Source: Sitta carolinensis
Taxonomy: Eukaryota > Chordata > Aves > Passeriformes > Sittidae
NCBI GenBank assembly: GCA_032173965.1
Contig: CM063284.1
Location: 137,987,625-138,051,624 of the forward strand
Length of the DNA: 64,000 nucleotides
Direction of reading: 5' to 3'
Position numbers and translations under genes: made by a program. Numbering within the stretch: position 1 is the stretch's first letter; every line of letters begins with the position of its first letter. Below, piece by piece: positions 33,606 through 43,600 of the stretch. The notes beneath the pieces are model-generated. The model saw only the letters and a program-made list of their open reading frames with translations. It was not told where the DNA came from and searched no databases.

Positions 33606-36600
33606 TTAATCAAGAGGGATTGAGAGAATCCTTTCTCAAAAGAGTGATATGCAGATGCGCAACACTCATCAAAGAAATGGCATGAATTCCTGCTTATCCC
33701 TTCAGACAGGAGAGAAAAGCAAGTTTTCCACAACCTAGATATGGATGCAAACCATTGAATTGAGGGAACCGTGGTGTTCTTACTATGTTTTTTAATGAAA
33801 CTACTTTCCTGCTACCACCATTTTCCTAGAAAGAAAAAAATATTGTCTGAATTTATACAAGGTAACTCAGTATTTGAAATTTACAGACTTAATTTTGAAA
33901 AACATTAATGCTTTAATTTTAAAATAATTAATATTTTCACATTGTGATCTTAAATTTAAAGGAAAATATTTATTTACATTTGGTTCAAGAAGGAGAGTAG
34001 ATTAGAACACAAAAAAAGATATCATCTAGAGCTGAGAATACTGGGGTTTGAATTTTTTTTCCTGGCACCCATTAAAATAAAGTGATCCTAAATTGAATCT
34101 AATTAATTAGAAATTAATAAAATGTCTCATAAATTTCTGATTTGACTAGAATTAGATGTGGAATAGGCCCTAAGTATCTCATAGGTCATGCATAAATGGA
34201 ATTAATTTTTCAGTACTATTTTGGAATCTGGTTGTTGGTGGTGGAGTTTTTATATCTTTACAATCCATTATACATTGTGATAAAGCAAAAAAGAAATAGA
34301 GAAACTTCTAGTAAGCCTGGTAATCAGGAACTGTATATAAATCATGTCAGATATGAAATGGTAATTAAAATCCAAAACATTCTTACAAAATCTAAACCAC
34401 AAGTACTTCTGCTACATGCAGCTTAACTGTCAGAATTTGAGCCTTTTATTCTATTACAGATGAACTAGAATGATTTGGTATTTTTACTGATTTCCTTAAA
34501 AAATGTTCTTTTTGTAAAAAAATTTTTAAAAAGTTAAACAAGTTTAATATAAGAAGAAAATTCTTAGGACTGCACTCAGAGATTAAAAAATCCTGAAATC
34601 TTCTCCCAAAATTATATGATTAAAGAGGATTAAAATTCCACTCTTTGGAAAAGTACATGGAGAAAAATATTAAATTGCCTTCCAAATGGGTTGTGAAGAC
34701 AAAACTTCTCTGAGTATTTCAAAACGAAGTCCAGTCAATCTGCATATGGTGAAGGTTAGCACATATGTTCCACTTTGATTTGTATTTAAGCACAACCTTA
34801 TTCAGCTGCCAAATAAATCACAGAGTTCTTTAATTATTATGATGGGATTATGATAGGAATCTAAATAATTAAATTTTTTAGAATAATTTTTCCAAATCTA
34901 ATGGTACATTGTTTTGGATATTATGGCAAGGGACCTGGGAAAACCAAAACCAAAGTGAAAACCAAAGGCAAACTAAAGAAAATAAAAATTGCAGACTATA
35001 TAATATCTTAAGCAGTAAAGTTAATTTATTGTCTGAATAATTGTTTAAAATGGGGGTGTTTTTTTATTACGTCTTCACATTTTTTGCTTTTTATCAACTC
35101 ATATCAGTTACAGAGTAATACAAATATTTCCCTCAGTGCTCTCGGTGCACAGCTAAAAATTCCATTGACTACAAAAAACAAGTAAGACCTACAAAAGGAA
35201 GCCAGTAAGTTCAATAAATTTTACAATGGCCTTCTAAAATGCATCATCAACTTGTTTCTTTATACAGGCTGAGACTGCTTCTTTTAGCATGGTCTGGTAT
35301 GCTTTGTCTAGCTTAAGAAAGAGAAATCTTGATTGTAAGGTTTCCTCAAGTTTCCAACTGAAAGACTAATTTTTATTACTAATACAATTTTGTATCCAGA
35401 AAGACACTGGATATTTTTGCTGATAGTAAATGACAAATACTTTATAGGCTCATGATTTGTAAACAGCAACTGACAATTGCAAGGAACATATAGTTGTCCC
35501 AAAATCTAGTTATTATTTTGGCAAATCCATATAGGTATAGTTTTCCATCTACAAAAGCTAAGACTTCATGAAAAGATAAATATTTTCTCTTATTTTCTCT
35601 GTTGCTATCAAAATTGAGTTGCAGTTCCTGTATTCAACTTTGCATGCTCAGGACAAGCAAAGCCCTCTTTCTCAGCATGTTTTGCCAACATGAAAACTTT
35701 GAAAAATTCTTCCTTCATCTCTACAGAGATGTGCCAATTATTATTATTAAACTTCCTGACATAAGCCTAGTGTTTGTTACCTATTGAAATATTTAAATGA
35801 CATATCATGCAATTTAGGTTTTCTGGGGCCATTTGACTTAATATAATCAGCATTACTCCCATTTATTTTTTGCTTAATAAAGTTACATTTATAAATCGAG
35901 ATTCTGAATTTTCTTTTTATCCTATGTTAAAACATCAAAAACAGCTATCTGAAGAGAACAATTTTTTTTTTTTTTTACAGTTAATGAGATCTTTTTTTTC
36001 CCAGTGGAGAGGAAGACCAAATTCTTTGTTATTTTCCATTTTCATGCATTTTTCCCCCTGGTGCTTCCTGAAAGAAATCTGTAGTGAATTTCACCCTATA
36101 GCTGAGATAGCAGCTGTCGTCAGCTCTAGGTTTCCATCATTGCAAATTAAATAGTGTTGGCAGTACTTGCTTATAAGCTCTTATTTGATTCATAAATTAT
36201 TCTATCAGTAATGCCTAATATGCCCATTCTTTTATTGTAGTTTGAGATGATGATGACTTTCCTTGTAAAATTAAATCATTGTAGGGACAGTAACAAGCAA
36301 GATTTGAATGAAAACCAATGATAAAAATGAATATTATTGTATAATTTTTCAAGGTCACAAAATATTTACTTTTTTCTTTCCAACTAATACCATTTTCTGG
36401 TTTTCCACATCACTGTGATTGCAGGGGCAAATACATTTCTCATTGTGGAAGTACTCCAGGTATCTCCTGATATGTTAAGATCTTAGCAACACCTAAGGCA
36501 GTTTAATGCTATGTAAAACTTATTAGCCATCATGTACTGCTATTAATTTAGTATACTACTAGAACCAAGCCCATCAGCCTCATAGCATAAGAATTTATCT

Positions 36601-37567
36601 CTTGTGCTAATGGAAAAAACCATATGTAGGTTTTATCTTGAGCTACTGTTATAATTCAGTATTCAAGTCTGTAATCTGAAATACTTTTCTTCCTGACTGT
36701 AACACCAAAAATTAAATATATTATAATAGATGACTCCACAGTGAATACATCATAATCTGGTACAGTTACACTACACAACTTAAGATGAATAGCAAGAGAG
36801 TCTCAGGAATACTCATTCAACACCATATTAAACCTTATCTCTTAATAATGCAAAAAACACTTACTTTTTTTTGTCCCCAGGCTTCTGTAGGTGCTCTTAA
36901 GATAAAAAGACTAAGTAATTTTTCTATTTTTGAGGATCCATCAGGGTAGGGATGCCTAGATCAATGAGACTGGAGGTCTTTTTCAATGTGAGATATGAAT
37001 TTTCTTATGAGGCTTTAAAATGTGAAACTTTTGAGAGGTTGCCTCATCACTATATATTTTATTCATTCTCTTACACACAAAATATGAAAACGTGGCTATA
37101 GACAGATGTTGAATTAAATTATTTGTACTTTATTGCTTTATTAGAAATACAAACCCCTCACAGAATAAAGGAGTTCTTAGTTAGCTTTATAATAAAGAAA
37201 TATATAGTAGGCTATACTAGCCTGATAGCAGGCTATCACATTGCTTATTATAGAACTACATACAACAATTACATTTAATGTATTCCAAACGCCCATCAGG
37301 ACAAGCTGATTGCCTTTTTTCAATAGTTACTTCTATGATAAGTTACCTCTGCATAATTTGCAGTTAACATTATACTTAGAGCTGTTTGAAAAGGCTTTAA
37401 GAGCATAATCCTTTTTGTGCATTTGGTTTTTAATTAATTGCTCCTTGGTCACATTAAAAGAATCATGTTATGAATTTTAGACTGAGGCATGTACCTTATG
37501 TAATATTATCAGGAGGGTTTTGGTTGTTTTCTGTACATGGGTTTAAGGTCATGATGAATCAATGCAG
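33606..37567. other. AT-rich non-coding DNA
   Basis: No gene or known repeat recognised. A plus-strand poly-T and ACAG at about 35960-35980 looks like a splice acceptor, but the frame after it is not convincing. Confidence 0.45.
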
Positions 37568-37573
37568 TTTATT
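37568..37573 (-). terminator. Candidate poly(A) signal of the minus-strand gene
   Basis: TTTATT on the plus strand is AATAAA on the minus strand. It lies about 130 bases after the stop codon at 37705-37707 of the terminal exon, a reasonable short 3' UTR. Confidence 0.5.
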
Positions 37574-37704
37574 CAGTCTCAGGAAAGGTATATTGTTACA
37601 CAGCACCAAGATGAGTTTAAACTGTTAAAAAAAAAACACACAATGAATAACAAAAATGAGTCTTCTGTGCTGCTACCAAAATCAATTTCAATAGCAATCA
37701 TGTT

Positions 37705-37975
37705 TTAACAGTATGCTTGTAATACAGTGAAAAGGTCAGTATAATTTCTTGCCTGGTTAGCAATGTAACTTTCAAGCTTCTCTGGGCAGGAGTTGTGATC
37801 TGGCAAAGTGTCTGGCAAAGTCATTTCTCCACAGACCTTGTGGTTGTCACATTGTTCTCCAGAGCTGAACCATTTGTCTCTATCATTCTTAACTTCACAG
37901 CCTGCTTTCTTTTCTGTCTTGATTTCTTTTAGCAAAATTGACAATAACTGTATAATTCTTGTCATTAAGAATTGT
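37705..37975 (-). CDS. Terminal coding exon of an unnamed spliced host gene
   Basis: Read on the minus strand, a pyrimidine-rich acceptor (TTTTTTGTTACTGCCCTGCAAAG) precedes an exon that completes a split codon and encodes 89 residues to TAA at 37707-37705. The protein begins QFLMTRIIQLLSILLKEIK, an amphipathic helix. It continues with a Cys-containing acidic stretch (GC, QC, VC and SC) and ends SYIANQARNYTDLFTVLQAYC. Composition is mixed and charged, unlike the Phe/Leu/Lys-rich chance frames nearby. It joins in frame to the exon at 38841-38926, and a poly(A) signal follows. I do not recognise the protein. A helical, solenoid-type protein is an inference from the leucine spacing. Confidence 0.6.
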
Positions 37976-38840
37976 CTTTGCAGGGCAGTAACAAAAAATG
38001 GCTGATTTTCATGTTACTATTTTTAAACATTCTACCCTTAAACCCTTCACAGTTTTGTCACTGAAGGCAGAGAATACTATTGCTCTGTCGTTGCACCATA
38101 CCAAAACCCCCAGAATGTGCTTTGAACAGTCAGAGAAAAGAAATCTGGAATGTAATTAGGTAACATGCTCATTGCTTATGAGCTGATCTCTCTGTTATGC
38201 TATAGAAGTATGGGAGAAAGTGGAATAAGTTAACTCCCAAATAATCACTTCCTCTACAAATGGAAAGCATCATCTGTATGATACAGAACACTTGCTAATG
38301 CAAGTATATTTTTCTATTTTGCCCTGAGATAAATGAGTAAGAGCAGCTGTTACCTACAATACAAAAGATTTTAGTTTTTGTATTCATTTAGGGTAATGTG
38401 TGCATTTTCTTCTGATTTAATTTTTGTTATCTCTAACAGATGTTTACCCAGTTAAAGTCTTCAGCTAAGTACTGGAAGAGCATCTGAATTCTGAGAGGTT
38501 CTCTTTTACCCATAAAAATCAATTTTCTTCTGATTTCAGAGAAAACAGAGCAGGACTCTGGTTCATTAATGCAACAGCTAGAATGAGTGTGGATGAAACT
38601 TGAAGTTTATTTAGAAAATACTGCTTTTTATGATCAAATTTCACAACTTTATGATGATGTTTAGTAAGAACTGGATAGAATGTTGTAGCTTTGACTGCTA
38701 AATTTATTACTCATTCTTATTTTAGAGTCGTAGTTTTTATTCAGCAAGGTTTTTTTGTTTGTTTGTTTGTTTTTTAAATGATGTGCTACATGTTACATAG
38801 AAAACCTGCATTCTTTCCAAAGGATGTAGCCTCCACTCAC

Positions 38841-38926
38841 TGCCTACTAGTCCTAGTAGTCAATGCTTTCATAAGAAGCTGACACACAGAATGTCCAAAT
38901 CTGTGCTGTGCATCAAAATTTTTATC
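38841..38926 (-). CDS. Internal coding exon (86 nt) of the unnamed minus-strand gene
   Basis: On the minus strand, CTGATGTTCTTTCAG|GATAAA is a strong acceptor and GGCA|GTGAGT a strong donor. The 86-nt exon is open in phase 0, encoding DKNFDAQHRFGHSVCQLLMK and onward to TTRTSR. It leaves two bases, CA, which join the first base A of the terminal exon to make a Gln codon. The entry phase matches the end of the upstream exon at 39890-39975. Agreement of both phases with strong splice sites is the main evidence that these are real exons. Confidence 0.65.
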
Positions 38927-39889
38927 CTGAAAGAACATCAGACATTTAAAAAGATCTCCCAAAAGAAATATTCTTTTGCTAAATAAAAGAAATATGTTTT
39001 GTTAAATATATTCAAATAAATTCTCTGAAGGAAAAAAAACAATACGAACCTTCAAAAGAAGACTGGTAGAAGGAAAAAAAAAAAGGAATTTAAAAGAGTG
39101 AAAATAAAATATGAGGAGAAATAAACAGTATGTAAGAAATGTCCCATATGCTTGATATTAAAAACACTTGAATTCCTAACATTTTTATCAGTTTGGTAGC
39201 ATGTATAGTAATTTGCAGCAGAATCTATGGTCCTAAACAAGTTATAAACTTCAAAAATATAACTCCATTTATTTTTTTCATGTTTTGCTTATTTAAAAGA
39301 ATATTGCAAAATTTAAAAAAAATAATTATGAAAGAAAAAACAGTTTATCTCTTGGATTCTGGAAAACTGGTCCTTGATTTTGTCCCACTGCTTGATGATT
39401 TGCGATTAAAAGTCATGTTACTGGATCCAGGACTTTTTATTCCACCTCTGTTTCACTTCTTTTTCTCCCTTTCCTGCAATCTTTTTCTCTCTCCTGCTGT
39501 TTTGGAGGCAAAGCTATCAGTTCTCCTGCCTATTTGCCTTTATATTACATCTATTTGATTGTGTTATATTCACTTCAATTGCTTTTGCCACTTGGGGTCT
39601 TAAGAGAGGAAAACTGTCTCCAAGATGGTATTTCAAAAACAATTTAGTCAGCCATCATGCATTGTTTTCTGAAGTAGCAGCACAATCAGTGGATGATCCT
39701 ATAATACCAATGAGTTCTCAGATGTGATGTGTCCCATGCCAACAATATTTTAGTTAAAACCCTGCTGTGTCCCTTAAACATTTCACTTTATTAGAATTTT
39801 CTGATGGTTTGCGACCTGAAAATAAAATAAAAAATAGTTTTCCAAAGTGTATTAATTCTATCCAATGACCAGTTCCTGCCTATACTTAC

Positions 39890-39975
39890 ATAGTGCTTGT
39901 AGAGTAAGTTCCCAATTTGAACAAGTACATCTACAGCCTTTACAATATTTGTGATATTAGATAGTACAACACTGA
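39890..39975 (-). CDS. Internal coding exon (86 nt) of the unnamed minus-strand gene
   Basis: On the minus strand, CCACTTACTTTGCCTGTAG is the acceptor and TAT|GTAAGTA a near-consensus donor. The exon starts with two bases of a split codon and then reads SVVLSNITNIVKAVDVLVQI and GNLLYKHY, ending in a complete codon. It is strongly amphipathic-helical. The incoming phase requires an upstream exon ending one base into a codon. A possible but weak partner is 45330-45447. The exon is the same length (86 nt) as the next one, possibly coincidence. Confidence 0.65.
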
Positions 39976-42239
39976 CTACAGGCAAAGTAAGTGGCCCTCA
40001 GCTTCATCAATTTTTAGATACCGTTTCCCTGGAAATCTTCTCTAGAAATTATTCTCTATTTTCCCATAAAAGTTAAATTCTGTTTCTTTTATGTAAGTAA
40101 ATGAGGCAGGTTTTTCTACTCCACCAAAACAAACAAAAATCATTAAATTCTCTGATCAGATCCTAAACCTCTGAAAAAGACCAAGGCTGCCAACAGAGCT
40201 GGGTTTGTCAAGAAGATGCCTTGCTGTTTTTGAGAGGGATTCATGAAGGAAAAGCTCCTGGATAGCTGTGGTGAGCAGGAGCAGAGCCCCCCACGCCTGT
40301 GATGTAAGGGCCAGTTCTCTCAATACCACCTCTCTCTGTCTCTCTCTCTGGCATATCAATCTCCCATAGTGAGGGCTCAGTACTTTCATTGTGAAGGTTG
40401 TCTTATGCTCAAGAATCCCATATGCTAATTTGGATTTTTTCGGAAGAGTGCACAGATTCAACATGCTAAAGTCAAGTTAAAAGGTTCCTGAAATACAAGA
40501 ATTTGGAAAGAGGAAAATAAGCGGCTTTTTTAGAGGTCAGTAGATTCTTCCTCAAACATCAGGCTACACACTGTTTGAGATCAGTGGCTTTTGCACTGCA
40601 CTATTTTTTGAAAAAGCGGAATTTAAAATTATAGCCTTAAACAAGCAAGGCACACCTCTTGCATGTGTAGTCTTAAAAATCAGATGGATTGCACTGTGCA
40701 AGGAGGGACTGATTTGCAGGAATGTATTTTAACTACTAAAACGCCTAGCATTTGAAAATATTAGGTACCTTAAGGAGGTATGAAGTAACTTTTTCTGTGT
40801 ACAGTGTAAATAAAACCTGTCCCTCTTCCAGAATTCAAAGAATGCAGTTTTTCTGCAATTCAGTTTCCTTCCAGAACAGGCTTCTTCCTTCATATGGGGG
40901 AGAAAAATGCAGCAGGACAAGGGAGACTGGAAGTTATATATTCCCTCTGCAAAGTTTTGGGGTTTTTTCCTGTATTTTTTTCAATGTTAGGGGTTCAATC
41001 TTTCCTCTCTATCTACTTTGCAAGTCCTGTACTTCTGTGTGATAAGTGGATGCACGTGCTCAAATATTCAGGGAATGCACAAACTTGTACAGGCTATATC
41101 ATATTTTTCAGATTTGTGATTTCAGTGTCTACATCTCTCTGGAATGGTTTTATTGAGATGAAAATCTTACTGAGTTCTCTACTGTAGTAATAGAGAAATT
41201 TTTATTTGGATTTCATTGAAATTTGATGTATTTCCGAAGTAAGACAAAACTAAATATCCTAACCAGATCATTTGACACAGGACTCTGGATATACAATGCT
41301 TCTGAAGGTCAGCAGCGACTGATGCTGTACATTCTGTCCATGTCACTGACTGGACCACAAATCCTTGTCACAAAACAGTTAACTCAGTGTGTTCTGGTTA
41401 CTAATTTTTCCATTGGCAAATTTTTTAACATGTCGCTGAAGAAAAGGTTCAGAATGTATAAATAAGCACCACCAGGTTTGTGAGAGAAAATTGGTTTCCT
41501 GGCTGCAGCTGAACTGCTTTTCCTTCATGTCACACAAGCTAGATATCCTCATGGATTCTAGCAACCTCCAGAACATGGGCCTTTTCTTCTTTTCCTAAAC
41601 TGTTGAGGTCACACAAGGGTTGCAGAAGGCTGCCATTTGGAATGGGCCTGAGAAACTCTGTCTCTGAAAAAGCAGTGACTAGATCCAAAGTAACTTGAAA
41701 TCCAAAATGTCTAAATGATGAAATACAAAGCTGAGTCATGATTCATACAAGGAGTAGAGGAAGTGGCTGTGGGTAGATGAGCAACACAGGGAATAAGACT
41801 TAGGCCCTGCTGGAGAGGTCTGGCTGCAGCAAAGGCAGGAAGTCCAGACAGATTAAGCTCAGAAAAGAAAGTGTTGAGGTATACTGCAGTGTCTAAAACC
41901 TATGCTATCTTGTGACATACTCCTCTTTCTAACAAAATTATACAAAAGAAAGTGTGTCATATAGCAAGGAGCACTCATGATGCACTAGTATGATTTTAAA
42001 TATTGGCTTTCTGGGTGATCAAAATAAAATTAGAATAAACTGGAAACATTAACAAATATGGTTTCATTTTCAGGAAGAGGCAAATAGAAGAAGAAAATAA
42101 ATACATCTGTCTTAACTCATATTTATAATTTATTGTAACTCTTGTCATTGATTTGGGATACACATTAGGCTCTCTGTGTGCTCTACATAAACGAATTTAG
42201 TGTAATGTATTCTGAATGTTATCTGCTCAAGTACAGCTA
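39976..42239. other. Probable intron of the minus-strand gene
   Basis: No further exon with two good splice sites was found. A CT-rich run (CTCTCTCTGTCTCTCTCTCT) lies at 40330-40350, within a GC-richer patch at about 40180-40370 that has a 102-codon antisense open frame of no recognised family. Confidence 0.35.
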
Positions 42240-42577
42240 CATAGAGCCAGCTAACCAGGACCAAGCCCATCCAACTCATGGATATCTCCAAAGAGAGACT
42301 CCACAATCTCCCTGGGCAACCTGTGTTAGTGTTCAGTCACCCTGACTGTGAAGAAGTGTTTTTTCATGTTCAGAGGTAACATCCTGTGTTGCAGTTTGTG
42401 CCTGTTAGCTCTTGTCCTGTCACTGTGCACCACTGAAAAGCTCTGTCCTCTTTGCATCATCCCTCAAGTATTTGCAAACATTAGTAAGATTTCCTCCTCG
42501 GCCTTCTCTCCCCCAGGCTCAACAGTGCCCCCTCTTCCAGTCTTTCATCAATGGGGAGTTGCTCCAGATCCTTAATC
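42240..42577 (-). mobile_element. Older CR1 copy, 3' part (interrupted)
   Basis: The plus strand is antisense CR1. ACTCCACAATCTCCCTGGGC, CACCCTGACTGTGAAGAAGTG and CAGCTTGTGCCTGTT-like text run from the 3' part toward ORF2, and the copy breaks off at CCAGATCCTTAATCAT. Its continuation reappears at 43319, after a second CR1 copy. Confidence 0.75.
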
Positions 42578-43318
42578 ATAGGATCATAGAATTTTCTGAG
42601 TTGGAAGGATCATGTAAGTCCAACTCCTGGCCGTTCACAGGACCACACCAAGATTCATGTCACGTACCTGAGAGCATTGTCTAAACACTTCTTAAACTGT
42701 GAGGCTTGGTGCTGTGACTACTTCCCTGAGGAGTCTGTTCCTGTGCCCAACTACCCTCTGAGTGTAGAAAATTTTTATGATACCAAACCTAAATCTCCCT
42801 AGACACAGCTTCAGGCCATTCCCTCAGGTCCTGTCACTGGTCACCACAGAGACAGATCAGTGTCTGCCTCTCCTCTTCCCATCACAAGGAACCTCAACAT
42901 CACAATGAGGTCTTCCCTCAGTCTCATCTTCTCCAGGCTGAACAGACCAGGTGACCTCAATCATTTACCCTCAAGACCATAATTGTTGCCCTCCTTTGAA
43001 CACTCTCTAATAGCTTACTGTCTCACACCATGGTACACAGCACTGCAATACAACCCTCAAGGTGAGGCCACCCCAGAGCAGGACAATCCCCTGCCTCGCC
43101 TGGCTGGCCATGCTGTGCCTGATGCCCCCAGGACAGGGTTGGCCCTCCTGGGCACCAGGGCACTGCTGGCTCATGGTCAACTTGCCAGTGACCAGGATCC
43201 CCAGGTCCCTTTCCACGGATCTGCTTTCTGGCCTATCATTCCCCAGTCTGAACATACATTCAGAATTGCCCCTTATTTAGGTGCAGGATCCAGCAGTTTG
43301 TTAAACTTTACACAGTTT
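42578..43318 (-). mobile_element. Second CR1 copy nested inside the first
   Basis: It begins with a fresh CR1 3' end (TAGGATCATAGAATTTTCTGAGTTGGAAGG, then GTCCAACTCCTGGCC). It then runs antisense through GGTCTTCCCTCAGTCTCATC, CCCAGAGCAGGACAATCCCC and CCAGGATCCCCAGGTCCC to GGTGCAGGATCCAGCAG. It is 5'-truncated. The flanking parts belong to one interrupted CR1, so this copy is the younger insertion. Confidence 0.75.
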
Positions 43319-43600
43319 GTGATTGCCTGAGCCATTCTTGTGGCCTTTTTCTGGGCTGTCTCCAAAATGGAGTGTTTCTTGTGCCAAAGATCTCAGATAA
43401 AGTACTTTTAGTGTGGCCTCACCAGTGCTGAATAGAAGGGGAGGTGAGCCTTCCCTTAACCTGCTGGTAGTACTGAGCCTGATGTAAACATCTGCCTTTG
43501 CAGCAGGGGCACATTGCTGGTTCATCTCTACCACAAGCACAATATAGCCTTTTATACCTATGTGTTCACGTTGGGGAAAATATTGAGTCATTTTGCATGT
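43319..43600 (-). mobile_element. Older CR1 copy, upstream part
   Basis: Antisense CR1 text resumes with TTAGTGTGGCCTCACCAGTG, CTGAATAGAAGGGGAGG and GCAGCAGGGGCACATTGCTGG, the region expected upstream of the part that ends at 42577. Position and orientation support a single older element split by the 42578-43318 insertion. Confidence 0.65.

Noticed and set aside
35960..36150. Plus-strand frame following a poly-T/ACAG acceptor-like site
   Set aside because: The pyrimidine tract is a homopolymer and no donor or in-frame partner follows.
40156..40464. 102-codon minus-strand frame in a GC-richer patch
   Set aside because: No splice context fitting the neighbouring exons and no motif; probably repeat-derived.
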